Shown in pieces: positions 17,446-25,447 of a DNA stretch of 64,000 nucleotides. The position numbers and the translations under genes are program-made. This DNA is from Bacteroidota bacterium. GTDB taxonomy: Bacteria; Bacteroidota; Bacteroidia; Chitinophagales; Chitinophagaceae. The notes under the pieces are model-generated. The model was not told the origin of the DNA, did no database searches, and worked only from the letters and a program-made list of their open reading frames with translations. Location of the stretch: positions 310,001 through 374,000 of the forward strand of contig JAFDXN010000033.1 in assembly GCA_018267915.1 (NCBI GenBank), written 5' to 3'. Positions within the stretch are counted from its first letter, which is position 1. Every line of letters starts with the position of its first letter.

Positions 17446-18338
17446 GCAGCACTTTCGAAATGAACCGCTTCAGCATTGGCGACCTTGAGAATCTTACGGG
17501 AATAAAAGCCCATACCATTCGTATATGGGAAAAGCGATACAATATCCTGCAACCTAAACGCACCGCAGGCAACGTCCGTTATTATGATGCGGCCGATCTC
17601 AAAAATGTATTGCGCGTAGCACTGCTCAATAACTACGGCGTTAAGATATCGGCTATCCACAAAATGTCGGAAGCCGAGATCAATAAGACCATAGGCAGCA
17701 TCACAGATGGCACATTTCGCTTGCAGGCTTTGCTCAACGATTTGATGGAAGCGACGGTCAGTATGGACTTGTCGGCTTTCGAGCAGGCCCTCGACGTCTA
17801 TTCCCGCCAGCACGGCATCGAGAGCATGGTCGAGGAGCTTTTAATGCGTTACCTGGAAAAAGTCGGGCTTATGTGGTTGTCAGACCAACTATTCCCGGCG
17901 CAGGAACATCTGGTAAGTAATATGCTGATGCGGAAGCTTGCGTTCGCTATCGAGGGCTTGCCCAAGCCTCCGGCAAACGCCCCCGGCGTATTGTTATTCT
18001 TACCCGAAGGTGAGATACATGAGATCGGCCTGCTGTATATGCATTTCCTGTTTCGAAAATATGGAAAAAACCCTATATATCTGGGCCCCAACACCCCGCT
18101 GGAAGAAGCCGCCTTCGTTTTTAAGGAAAAGCGTCCCGCATACATCTATATACATCTTACTGCGGTCGGTGAAGATTTCAATGTCTCCGGATACATTTCG
18201 GAACTGAAAGTCAAATTCGATAACACACCTGTTTTCATATCAGGCAGTATTCTAACTGTTCAGCCCGTCGTACCTCCGGTACATATTCATCTCATAAAAA
18301 GCCTGTCGGACGCCAAACATCTGGCGCAAACGCTGTAA
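17442..18338 (+). CDS. MerR-type B12-binding photoreceptor regulator (CarH/LitR-like)
   Basis: 298 residues. A MerR winged helix occupies about residues 9-75 (FSIGDLENLTG, RIWEKRY, RYYDAADL). A helical cap contains W145-x9-E155-H156, and a cobalamin domain contains E191-I-H-E-I-G196, the ExHxxG motif whose His193 would be the lower cobalt ligand. In Thermus CarH the same trio (W131, E141-H142, H177) binds adenosylcobalamin and senses light. The GTG start overlaps the SRPBCC stop by 4 bp; ATG 17460 is an alternative. It lies between the two carotenoid operons, directly before a multi-box operator. Light control is inferred from motifs and position. Confidence 0.87.
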   Translation: MSSTFEMNRFSIGDLENLTGIKAHTIRIWEKRYNILQPKRTAGNVRYYDAADLKNVLRVALLNNYGVKISAIHKMSEAEINKTIGSITDGTFRLQALLNDLMEATVSMDLSAFEQALDVYSRQHGIESMVEELLMRYLEKVGLMWLSDQLFPAQEHLVSNMLMRKLAFAIEGLPKPPANAPGVLLFLPEGEIHEIGLLYMHFLFRKYGKNPIYLGPNTPLEEAAFVFKEKRPAYIYIHLTAVGEDFNVSGYISELKVKFDNTPVFISGSILTVQPVVPPVHIHLIKSLSDAKHLAQTL

Positions 18339-18342
18339 CTTA

Positions 18343-18433
18343 TTTTGTTTAATTAAAAATCATCATTTTTTAAACAAAACTGCTTTGTGTTGTTTATTTT
18401 GTTTAACTTTGCGTGATTAATTATTAAACAAAA
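18343..18433. promoter_or_regulatory. Four-box operator upstream of ECF-crtI-crtB-idi
   Basis: The 10-mer TTTTGTTTAA occurs at 18343-18352 and 18397-18406. Its exact reverse complement TTAAACAAAA occurs at 18370-18379 and 18424-18433. Start-to-start distances are 27, 27 and 27 bp with alternating orientation. The third box overlaps the -7 element, and the last ends in the A of the ATG. The natural candidate binder is the B12/MerR protein encoded just upstream. Confidence 0.85.
18384..18411 (+). promoter_or_regulatory. Promoter of ECF-crtI-crtB-idi operon
   Basis: TTTG (18384-18387) as -33 element, a 16-bp spacer, and TAACTTTG (18404-18411), a perfect match to TAnnTTTG. Expected transcript start is near 18418, giving a leader of about 15 nt. 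Operator boxes two and three flank and overlap it. Confidence 0.65.
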
Positions 18434-18939
18434 TGACTGCGATAGATTTTAGCGCTTTACTGCTCACTCAAAACGACGCGTTGAATGCCTATGCAGTAGC
18501 GCTCACTGGCAGCAGGGAAGATGCCCGCGACCTAGCGCAAGACACAGTGTTGCGCGCACTCAACAATATCGACAAGTTTCAGCCGGGTACCAATGTCAGG
18601 GCATGGACCTACACCATCATGCGCAACCTTTTCATTAATAATTATAGAGTTGAAAACCGTTTCAGGTGGGCACAGGATGTCACGGAGAGTAGTTTCCATT
18701 TCACTGCTTCGGGCCAGGTTGAGCACAATGCAGGGTATCAGCGACTGCTTGAAAGGGATGTGCTGCAGGCTATACAGGAACTGCCCGACCATTTACGCAT
18801 CCCCTTCGAGCTCAGTTATCACGGTCATAGGTATAACGAGATCGCCGAGATCATGGATCAGCCGCTCGGAACCGTAAAGAGCCGTATCCACGCCGCCAGG
18901 AAAAACTTAGCAAAAAAAATCACAGCTGGTAAAAATTGA
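18433..18939 (+). CDS. ECF-family RNA polymerase sigma factor
   Basis: 168 residues with region 2 (EDARDLAQDTVLRAL ... RAWTYTIMRNLFINNYR) and region 4 (LPDHLRIPFELSYHGHRYNE followed by a GTVKSRIHAARKNL helix-turn-helix). No anti-sigma gene is adjacent. It heads the crtI-crtB-idi operon and overlaps crtI by 4 bp (TTGA). A sigma factor inside a carotenoid cluster recalls CarQ of Myxococcus, where light frees an ECF factor. Here its own promoter carries repressor-like boxes, so light control may act on its synthesis. Targets unknown. Confidence 0.9.
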   Translation: MTAIDFSALLLTQNDALNAYAVALTGSREDARDLAQDTVLRALNNIDKFQPGTNVRAWTYTIMRNLFINNYRVENRFRWAQDVTESSFHFTASGQVEHNAGYQRLLERDVLQAIQELPDHLRIPFELSYHGHRYNEIAEIMDQPLGTVKSRIHAARKNLAKKITAGKN

Positions 18940-20417
18940 AAAGAGCAGTCGTCATAGGAAGTGGTTTCGCCGGCATGTCGGCAGCATGTTTTCTGTCAGC
19001 AGCAGGCTACAAAGTCACCGTGCTCGAAAAAAACGCTATGCCGGGCGGTCGGGCTGCGAAATTCGAAAAAGATGGCTTTATGTTCGATATGGGACCCAGC
19101 TGGTACTGGATGCCAGATGTCTTTGAGCGCTTTTTTGCAAATTTCAATACCATCCCGGCCGACCACTACAGCCTGCAACGCCTGGATCCCTCCTATCGCG
19201 TTTTCTGGCAGAGTGCAACTGAAGACATCCCCGCAACTTTTGGTGAGCTTAAAACATTGTTCGATGATATAGAGCCGGGGGCCGGTACACGCCTCGAAGA
19301 TTTTTTGGCACAGGCAGCAGAGAAGTATAAGATCAGCATGGAAAAACTCGTGTACCGCCCCTCGCTTTCATTATCCGAATATATTAATACGCAGACATTG
19401 TCGTCGCTGTTCCGCCTCGATCTCTTTGGTTCTGTGCATACACATGTGCGCAAGTACTTTACAGATCCGAGACTATTACAACTGGTGGAGTTCCCCATAT
19501 TGTTCCTGGGTGCATTACCGCAAAATACACCGTCGTTATACACACTGATGAACCATGCCGATATGACTTTGGGCACATGGTACCCAAAGGGTGGTATGTA
19601 TAAAGTAGTTGAAGGTATTTATCGTTTAGCCCTATCACTCGGTGTGGAATTCAGCTTTCAGAACGAGGTCATTTCGATGGAGTTGCGGGGCAGCTCAGTT
19701 TCACGGTTAATAACCGCCAGGGGTGAATATGAGGCCGACAGCGTTATAGCAGCATGCGACTATCAACATGCGGAACAACTCCTGCCTCAGGAATACCGCA
19801 ACTACTCCAATAATTATTGGCAAAGCCGTAAAATGTCGCCTTCAGCACTGGTATACTATGTCGGGCTCAATAAAAAAGTAGACGCGCTGGAGCATCACAA
19901 TTTATTTTTTGATGCGTCGTTCGCAGACCATGCAAATGCGCTTTACAGTAATCCCGCCTGGCCAGCCGATCCCCTAATGTACGTCTGTTGCCCGTCGCGC
20001 ACAGACGAAACCGTTGCGCCTGCCGGTTGCGAAAATCTCTTTATACTAATACCAACCCCTCCCGGCCTGCAGGACACACCGGGCATACGCGACCAATACT
20101 TCGATATAGCCATGCGACGTATCGAAAAACGCACGGGAACAAACATCCGGGAAAACATCGTATTGAAACGCTCCTATGCGCATAACGACTTTATCACCGA
20201 CTATCATTCCTTTAAAGGCAATGCCTACGGATTGGCAAATACGCTCGGTCAGACAGCAATATTAAAACCATCCATACGCAATAAAAAAGTTAGTAACCTC
20301 TGGTATGCAGGACAGCTTACCGTGCCCGGTCCCGGTCTGCCACCGGCACTCATATCGGGTGAGATCGTTGCCCGCCAGGTCTTAAAGAACATTCAAAAAA
20401 AAGCTATTGCAGCATGA
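18936..20417 (+). CDS. crtI: Phytoene desaturase CrtI
   Basis: FAD-dependent desaturase converting phytoene to lycopene. The N-terminal dinucleotide fold is VIGSGFAGMSAACFL followed by VLEKNAMPGGRA; the C-terminal FAD motif region is near LWYAGQLTVPGPGLPPALISG. 493 residues is the usual bacterial length. It starts with TTG overlapping the sigma-factor stop (TTGA); no ATG before the Rossmann motif fits. Its TGA overlaps the crtB ATG. Confidence 0.95.
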   Translation: MKRAVVIGSGFAGMSAACFLSAAGYKVTVLEKNAMPGGRAAKFEKDGFMFDMGPSWYWMPDVFERFFANFNTIPADHYSLQRLDPSYRVFWQSATEDIPATFGELKTLFDDIEPGAGTRLEDFLAQAAEKYKISMEKLVYRPSLSLSEYINTQTLSSLFRLDLFGSVHTHVRKYFTDPRLLQLVEFPILFLGALPQNTPSLYTLMNHADMTLGTWYPKGGMYKVVEGIYRLALSLGVEFSFQNEVISMELRGSSVSRLITARGEYEADSVIAACDYQHAEQLLPQEYRNYSNNYWQSRKMSPSALVYYVGLNKKVDALEHHNLFFDASFADHANALYSNPAWPADPLMYVCCPSRTDETVAPAGCENLFILIPTPPGLQDTPGIRDQYFDIAMRRIEKRTGTNIRENIVLKRSYAHNDFITDYHSFKGNAYGLANTLGQTAILKPSIRNKKVSNLWYAGQLTVPGPGLPPALISGEIVARQVLKNIQKKAIAA

Positions 20418-21253
20418 TATCAATCTTTCACGAACTGAGCCATAAATGCAGCAGGTTGGTAACAGAACGTTACAGCACCTCGTTCGCCTCGGCAATAAGA
20501 TTATTGCATAAAGATCTGCGCGCTCCCATTAGAGACGTCTATGGCTTTGTGCGCTTTGCCGATGAGATAGTTGATTCTTTTCATGGTTACGACAAAGCTG
20601 CGTTGCTGGCACAATTCGAGCGGGACACATGGCAGGCTATAAATGACGGCATTAGCCTCAACCCTGTATTGAATAGCTTCCAGCATACGGTAAGACGATA
20701 CAATATTCCCACAAGTCTCATTGAAGCATTCCTTCACAGCATGAAACTCGACCTGGAGAAATCAAATTATGAAACGGTTAGTGAACTCGACGAGTACATA
20801 TATGGGTCGGCCGAAGTGGTTGGCCTGATGTGCCTGCGTGTGTTTTGTGAAGGCAATGTCGAAGAATACGAAAAGCTGGTATTGCCCGCAAGAAAGCTGG
20901 GATCGGTTTTTCAAAAGATAAATTTCCTGCGGGATCTCAAAGAAGACATCAACCAACTGCATCGCAGTTATTTCCCGGGCATCAATATGGGCACCTTCGA
21001 TGAGCATCAAAAGCACTTGATAGAAACAGAGCTCGAAAGGGAATTCAAGGATTGCCTGGCAGGCATACGCATGTTGCCGTTAAAAGCGAGGCTGGGCGTT
21101 TATACTGCCTATCGCTACTATTATCGCCTGTTCAAGAAAATAAGATCGTTGCAGCCCTCAACGATTTTGCAGCAACGCGTCAGCGTACCAAATTTTCACA
21201 AAGCAGTGATCGTACTGCAGGCCAGCATGTACAATCGGCTAAATCTCATCTGA
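20414..21253 (+). CDS. crtB: Phytoene synthase CrtB
   Basis: Condenses two geranylgeranyl diphosphates to phytoene. The two Asp-rich Mg2+-diphosphate motifs are present: DEIVD at 50-54 (in YGFVRFADEIVDSF) and RDLKED at 173-178 (in NFLRDLKEDINQLHRSYFP). 279 residues is the normal size. Overlaps crtI by 4 bp. A geranylgeranyl diphosphate synthase gene is not in the window. Confidence 0.95.
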   Translation: MISIFHELSHKCSRLVTERYSTSFASAIRLLHKDLRAPIRDVYGFVRFADEIVDSFHGYDKAALLAQFERDTWQAINDGISLNPVLNSFQHTVRRYNIPTSLIEAFLHSMKLDLEKSNYETVSELDEYIYGSAEVVGLMCLRVFCEGNVEEYEKLVLPARKLGSVFQKINFLRDLKEDINQLHRSYFPGINMGTFDEHQKHLIETELEREFKDCLAGIRMLPLKARLGVYTAYRYYYRLFKKIRSLQPSTILQQRVSVPNFHKAVIVLQASMYNRLNLI

Positions 21254-21254
21254 T

Positions 21255-21800
21255 ATGACTAATAACATCGCTGATAACGTGATCCTCGTTAACGAACGGA
21301 ATGAATGGACGGGTATGGCCGATAAAATGGAAGCTCATCACAAGGGAATGCTACACCGTGCCCTATCGGTATTCATCCTAAACGACCGGGGAGAAATGCT
21401 GCTGCAACGCAGAGCTGCCGGTAAATATCATTCCGGCGGCTTATGGAGCAATGCCTGTTGCTCACACCCACGTCCGCTGGAGAGCACGCATGCCGCCGCC
21501 ATCCGGCGACTGGCCGAGGAAATGGGCATAACCACGCCATTGTCACCCTTGTTTAACTTCCGGTATCGCTGCGAGCTGAATAACGGTATGGTGGAGAACG
21601 AATACGACCATGTATATGTTGGCGTCTGTAACGACCTACCAAAACTCGATCCCTCCGAAGCATCTGACTACCGTTATATGCATCCCGATGAAATAACGCT
21701 TAGGATAAACCGTGCACCGGGCGATTTCACACCGTGGTTCCTCCTGCTTTTCCCTGCTTTTATAGAGCATTGGCATCGGCAAAACCTTCACGCCGCCTGA
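21255..21800 (+). CDS. idi: Isopentenyl-diphosphate delta-isomerase, type I
   Basis: Nudix-fold isomerase interconverting IPP and DMAPP, the entry to carotenoid precursors. The active-site cysteine motif NACCSHP (Cys68/69, His71), the Nudix helix AAIRRLAEEMG and the catalytic-Glu segment NEYDHVYVG are all visible. 181 residues is normal. The ATG lies one base after the crtB stop, so it is the last gene of the ECF-crtI-crtB-idi operon. Confidence 0.95.
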   Translation: MTNNIADNVILVNERNEWTGMADKMEAHHKGMLHRALSVFILNDRGEMLLQRRAAGKYHSGGLWSNACCSHPRPLESTHAAAIRRLAEEMGITTPLSPLFNFRYRCELNNGMVENEYDHVYVGVCNDLPKLDPSEASDYRYMHPDEITLRINRAPGDFTPWFLLLFPAFIEHWHRQNLHAA

Positions 21801-21854
21801 CCCGGCGGCTAAATTTTGGGTTCAACATGCTTATATTTACCCAAATTTCCACCG

Positions 21855-22418
21855 ATGAGGCGAGCACTACTTACTATATTGTTATTATCCGTGATCTCGG
21901 TATCAGCCAAAAAGCTGCCGATGGATGATGACAAAGTCACATTCAGCAGGACAGTAGATGTACCCGAACGCAGTGCCGACGAGATATCGCTATACGCGAG
22001 CTCCTTTGCCAAAAACAATAAGTGGACCGATGTGACTATCTCAAATGACACGGTTGGCAAGATCGTCACTGCTAAAATGGGCTGGTTCTACAAAGGCTCC
22101 AAGGATGGCTGCATAGGCTCTATGCTGGTGGAAGCAGAGATGAAAGTTGCCTGCCGCGATCATGAGGCTACTATCTACATCACCAACTTCACCTACAAAC
22201 ATTACCCCTTCGGCACCCAAGCTACCAAGCGCCTGCGTACCGATAAGAGTATAGAGCCTTGTGATTCTACCGGCACCATAGAACAGTTGATGGACTGCCC
22301 TCAATGCCGCGGCTCGCAGCGTAAGATATACAAGAAGATCAGGAAGAACTGTAAAGAACTCCTTGGCAACTATAAAGACCAGATGAAAAACCCCGACGAG
22401 GCCAAGGTAAACTGGTAG
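21855..22418 (+). CDS. DUF4468-like secreted protein
   Basis: 187 residues. ATG 21855 is chosen because it opens a clean signal peptide (MRRALLTILLLSVISVSA). The body resembles the TBP-like DUF4468 domain of Bacteroidota periplasmic proteins: a VTFSRTVDVP start, the KNNKWTDV segment, and strands ending in ATIYITNFTYKHYP. A four-cysteine stretch near the C-terminus includes CPQCRG. No function is known for the family. Followed by a strong terminator. Confidence 0.7.
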   Translation: MRRALLTILLLSVISVSAKKLPMDDDKVTFSRTVDVPERSADEISLYASSFAKNNKWTDVTISNDTVGKIVTAKMGWFYKGSKDGCIGSMLVEAEMKVACRDHEATIYITNFTYKHYPFGTQATKRLRTDKSIEPCDSTGTIEQLMDCPQCRGSQRKIYKKIRKNCKELLGNYKDQMKNPDEAKVNW

Positions 22419-22439
22419 GTCATGTTAGAGTATTTGAGA

Positions 22440-22466
22440 ACGCCGCTTGGTAAGCGGCGTTTTTTA
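22440..22466 (+). terminator. Intrinsic terminator
   Basis: ACGCCGCTT-GGT-AAGCGGCGT followed by a T run. Confidence 0.9.
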
Positions 22467-22507
22467 TTGCCAGAAAAATATTTGGACATTTCAGACAAGC
22501 AATATAC

Positions 22508-22532
22508 TTTTGATATCAAATTGATATCAAAT
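22508..22532. promoter_or_regulatory. Tandem palindromes, candidate operator
   Basis: TTTGATATCAAA is followed at once by a second TTGATATCAAA. Two abutting palindromes sit 10 bp before the SPFH start. Ribbon-helix-helix repressors bind such tandem boxes, and one is encoded downstream. Confidence 0.5.
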
Positions 22533-22541
22533 CGAATTTTT

Positions 22542-23405
22542 ATGGAAAAAGTGATCAAACCAATGAACGGCTACTTAGCCCTTCTTTTATCGCTCCTGCT
22601 TCTTGCTGTTGCCATCTTCTGCTTTGCCAGCGCCGGCGATAGTCCACTGCTGGTAGTCCCCGGCATCATCTCCTTCATCGCCTGCATATTTCTCTGGAAA
22701 GGACTGATGATCATTCAGCCCAACCATGCCCGCGTGCTCAACTTCTTTGGTAAGTATGTTGGTTCTGTTAAGGGCAATGGCCTCTTCTTTGTCAACCCGC
22801 TCTACTCTACCCTGAAGCTCTCACAGCGCGTGCAGAACCTGGCCGTGCCCACCCTCAAAGTAAACGATAAAATGGGCAACCCAGTGGAGATAGCTGCCGT
22901 GGTAGTGTGGCAGATACAGGACACCTACAAAACCGCCTACGAGGTATCCGACTATATGACCTATGTACGTAATGCCTCAGAGGCTGCCCTGCGCAACCTG
23001 GCCACGGGCTTCGCCTACGATAACATTGAAGACGAGACCGCCACCATCACTCTCCGCGATGGCGGCCAGAAAGTGAACGAACTCCTTGAGCACGAGCTGA
23101 ACGAACGCCTGAAAAATGCGGGTATCATTGCTACAGAAGCCCGCATCAGTCACCTCGCTTATGCACAGGAGATAGCAGGCGCTATGCTGCAGCGCCAGCA
23201 GGCGACTGCCATCGTAGCTGCCCGCTTCAAGATAGTAGAGGGTGCAGTAGGCATGGTAGAAATGGCCCTCGACATGCTTAGCCAGAAAGACATAGTAACC
23301 TTTGATGAGGACAAGAAAGCCACTATGGTGAGCAACCTGCTGGTAGTGCTCTGCGGCGAGCGGGGTGCACAACCGGTACTGAACACAGGAACCATTTATC
23401 AATAA
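22542..23405 (+). CDS. SPFH (band 7/prohibitin-like) membrane protein
   Basis: 287 residues. Two N-terminal hydrophobic segments (about 9-28 and 37-52) are followed by an SPFH domain with the typical start [25 protein letters not shown] and [14 protein letters not shown], then a Gln/Ala-rich helix ([21 protein letters not shown]). SPFH proteins form large membrane rings or rafts. The role here is unknown. The open frame runs upstream to 22422 through the terminator, so ATG 22542 is preferred. Confidence 0.88.
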   Translation: MEKVIKPMNGYLALLLSLLLLAVAIFCFASAGDSPLLVVPGIISFIACIFLWKGLMIIQPNHARVLNFFGKYVGSVKGNGLFFVNPLYSTLKLSQRVQNLAVPTLKVNDKMGNPVEIAAVVVWQIQDTYKTAYEVSDYMTYVRNASEAALRNLATGFAYDNIEDETATITLRDGGQKVNELLEHELNERLKNAGIIATEARISHLAYAQEIAGAMLQRQQATAIVAARFKIVEGAVGMVEMALDMLSQKDIVTFDEDKKATMVSNLLVVLCGERGAQPVLNTGTIYQ

Positions 23406-23408
23406 ACT

Positions 23409-23490
23409 AATTCAAAATTCAAAAGTAAAAATTCAAAAACGAGTTAGCTCAACATGAAATTTTGACTTTTGAATTTTGACTTTTGAATTA
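23409..23490. repeat. Short dispersed AT-rich repeat (TTTTGAATTTTGAC type)
   Basis: Copies of AATTCAAAA and the reverse TTTTGAATT/TTTTGACTTTTGAATT face each other across a short centre, making a long imperfect inverted repeat between the SPFH and Arc genes. A close copy lies at 48284-48306. Confidence 0.7.
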
Positions 23491-23495
23491 GCATT

Positions 23496-23675
23496 ATGTC
23501 AAAAAAGAGTTTTGTGCTACGCATAGACGAAGAGACCTTCAAGGCCATTGAGAAATGGGCTGCTGATGAGTTTCGCAGTGTGAACGGGCAGTTGGAGTGG
23601 CTGATAGACAAAGCCTTGAAAGACGCCAAGCGAAAGGTAAATAAGCCGAAAGATGACAAACAGAAGAACTATTAA
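23496..23675 (+). CDS. Arc/MetJ-type ribbon-helix-helix DNA-binding protein
   Basis: 59 residues. KSFVLRIDEETFKAIEKWA followed by EFRSVNGQLEWLIDKAL matches the ribbon-helix-helix pattern: beta-strand with alternating polar residues, helix A, turn, helix B. The Lys-rich tail is likely disordered. It follows the SPFH gene and may autoregulate through the palindromes at 22508-22532; that is inference. Ends at a terminator. Confidence 0.85.
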   Translation: MSKKSFVLRIDEETFKAIEKWAADEFRSVNGQLEWLIDKALKDAKRKVNKPKDDKQKNY

Positions 23676-23676
23676 C

Positions 23677-23704
23677 AAATGCCCTGCTACAGCAGGGCAT
23701 TTTC
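23677..23704 (+). terminator. Intrinsic terminator after Arc gene
   Basis: AAATGCCCTGCT-AC-AGCAGGGCATTT followed by TC-rich sequence, immediately after the stop codon. Confidence 0.88.
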
Positions 23705-23717
23705 TTATCTTAGCAAT

Positions 23718-24230
23718 ATGAGACCTGTAAGCGACCTTACATGCAAAATATTTGCCTTCTCGGCGATTCCGGAGTTTCCCGCTGATGTCTTAGTTGACTG
23801 GGCCTACGAAATGGTGCAATTGGGTTACGATACCCCTGACCTTCTGATGCTTGCTGCCACCAGTAAACCAGCTAACTATTTTGAAGTACTTGAATATGCA
23901 AAAGCAGCGATGGCAGAACTACAGCTTCCGCAAAAGACAGGTGGTGATGCTATTATTAGCTTCTATAGCTTTTACATAAAAAAAATTGCGGCTGGTGAAA
24001 ACATAAAACAAAATTTGTTCGCCTTATGCGACGCTCTTCCCCACCAATTATTAATAGACTATGCGGAGGATTTTCGTTTATTATGCTTTGCTTGGGAAGA
24101 TCTCGACTGTGGCCGAATCCCTCAATATTATTGGGAAGGCGCCGATTCTTACAATATTAGGATGATAGTACAACAACAAGCAGTGGAATGGATGGCGAAC
24201 AACAAAGAGGCTTATAAAATTGATTTCTAG
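23718..24230 (+). CDS. Hypothetical acidic helical protein
   Basis: 170 residues from ATG 23718; an upstream ATG at 23679 lies inside the terminator hairpin and is rejected. The product is acidic and helix-rich (FPADVLVDWAYEMVQLGYDTPDL; ALPHQLLIDYAEDFRLLCFAWEDL), with no signal peptide or membrane segment. The pattern recalls small immunity-type proteins, but no family is recognised and no toxin gene is adjacent. Convergent with rplL across a bidirectional terminator. Confidence 0.7.
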   Translation: MRPVSDLTCKIFAFSAIPEFPADVLVDWAYEMVQLGYDTPDLLMLAATSKPANYFEVLEYAKAAMAELQLPQKTGGDAIISFYSFYIKKIAAGENIKQNLFALCDALPHQLLIDYAEDFRLLCFAWEDLDCGRIPQYYWEGADSYNIRMIVQQQAVEWMANNKEAYKIDF

Positions 24231-24255
24231 TTCAATGATTTTACTCAAAAAAAGC

Positions 24256-24286
24256 AAAATGTCCCGCCAAAACAGCGGGACATTTT
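24256..24286. terminator. Bidirectional terminator between hypothetical gene and rplL
   Basis: AAAATGTCCCGC, a 7-nt loop, then GCGGGACATTTT. A/T flanks on both sides. It closes the ribosomal operon at rplL. Confidence 0.9.
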
Positions 24287-24307
24287 CTTTTATGATATAG
24301 CGTACTC

Positions 24308-24685
24308 TTATGCTATTTCTACTTCAGCACCAGCTTCAGTCAGTTTAGCTTTCAGTTCTTCAGCTTCTGCTTTGCTAACGCCTTCTTTCACGTTCTTAGG
24401 TGCACCGTCTACCAGTTCCTTAGCTTCTTTCAGGCCCAGGCCGGTAAGGTCTTTCACCACTTTCACAACGTTCAGTTTAGAAGCGCCTGCGCTCTTCAGT
24501 ACTACGTCGAAAGATGTCTTTTCTGCAGCAGCTGCAGCGCCGCCACCGTCACCGCCGCCGCTCATTACTACGGCTGCAGCAGCTGGTTCGATACCGTAAT
24601 CTGCTTTCAATACGTCAGCCAGTTCCTGTACTTCTTTCACAGTCAGGCCAACAAGTGTTTCTGCTAATGCTTTAACGTCTGCCAT
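24308..24685 (-). CDS. rplL: Ribosomal protein L7/L12
   Basis: 125 residues: an N-terminal dimerisation helix ([22 protein letters not shown]), an Ala/Gly-rich hinge, and the conserved C-terminal domain ([35 protein letters not shown]). It is the stalk protein that recruits translation factors. Last gene of rplKAJL. A terminator follows instead of rpoB. Confidence 0.97.
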   Translation of the reverse strand: MADVKALAETLVGLTVKEVQELADVLKADYGIEPAAAAVVMSGGGDGGGAAAAAEKTSFDVVLKSAGASKLNVVKVVKDLTGLGLKEAKELVDGAPKNVKEGVSKAEAEELKAKLTEAGAEVEIA

Positions 24686-24751
24686 TTTATTAATGTTTTA
24701 AAATGTTTTAAAAATTGTTTGTTAGTTTATTGAGAGCTTGGAAGCCGATTT

Positions 24752-24794
24752 CAGTTTGCAGTTTTCAGTGGCAGTATGCAGCAGTTGCTACTGC
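24752..24794. repeat. Short CTGCAAACTGAAAACTG-type repeat in rplJ-rplL spacer
   Basis: The 137-bp spacer holds overlapping copies of GCAGT/CAGTTT/TTTCAGTGGCAGT elements. I recall this type of sequence as dispersed between genes in Bacteroidota. It interrupts an otherwise conserved operon. Confidence 0.45.
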
Positions 24795-24822
24795 TTTTGC
24801 CTCCAGCGGGACTGCAGCCCGT

Positions 24823-25380
24823 TTATTCTGCCGCAGGCGCTTCGGGAGCAGCATTGTCAGCGGCAGCAGGTGCTTCTGCAGTTGCGCCACCTTTTTCGTG
24901 GTGATGCAGCAGGGCAGCCAGTACGCGCTTGGCTGGCGATTGCAGCAAGCCGATAACTTCGCCGATAAGCTCGTTCTTCGTCTTGATGTTCTTCAGCGCA
25001 GTCAGTTGGTTGTCGCCTACGAATATGTCGCCGTTGATAAATGCGGCCTTCAGTACGGGCCTTTCACCATTTGTTTCCTTACGGAAAGCAGACAGTATCA
25101 GGGCCGGCTCTTTCGGGCTGTCGCTGAACATCAGCGCAGTCACATTGTTCAGCGATTCAAATACGCCATTGTACTTCTCAGCATCCAGGCTTTCGAGGGC
25201 CTTTTTGATGAGGGTGTTCTTTGCCACCTTCATTTCCACTTGCTTGTCAAAGCAGTGCCTGCGAAGGGTGCTCACCTGGTCCGCGTTCAGCGACTCGGTA
25301 TCGGTGATATAAAAGTTGCTATACTGATTGAATTTCTCCTTCAGTATTTCTATTGCTTCAGATTTTTGAGCTGGTGTCAT
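24823..25380 (-). CDS. rplJ: Ribosomal protein L10
   Basis: 185 residues from MTPAQKSEAIEILKEKF, the normal L10 start; the frame's upstream extension to 25416 is not family-like. L10 anchors L12 dimers to the ribosome and also represses its own operon in other bacteria. The C-terminus has an extra Ala/Glu/Pro-rich tail of about 20 residues. Confidence 0.95.
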   Translation of the reverse strand: MTPAQKSEAIEILKEKFNQYSNFYITDTESLNADQVSTLRRHCFDKQVEMKVAKNTLIKKALESLDAEKYNGVFESLNNVTALMFSDSPKEPALILSAFRKETNGERPVLKAAFINGDIFVGDNQLTALKNIKTKNELIGEVIGLLQSPAKRVLAALLHHHEKGGATAEAPAAADNAAPEAPAAE

Positions 25381-25447
25381 AATTTTAATTTTTTGTCTTT
25401 TCTGCCGGCCTCGCAACCGCGAAAAGCTTTTAAAAATTTACTCGGTT

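Noticed and set aside
22422..22541. Longer N-terminus for the SPFH protein
   Set aside because: It would be translated from a terminator hairpin and the palindromes, and adds no family residues.
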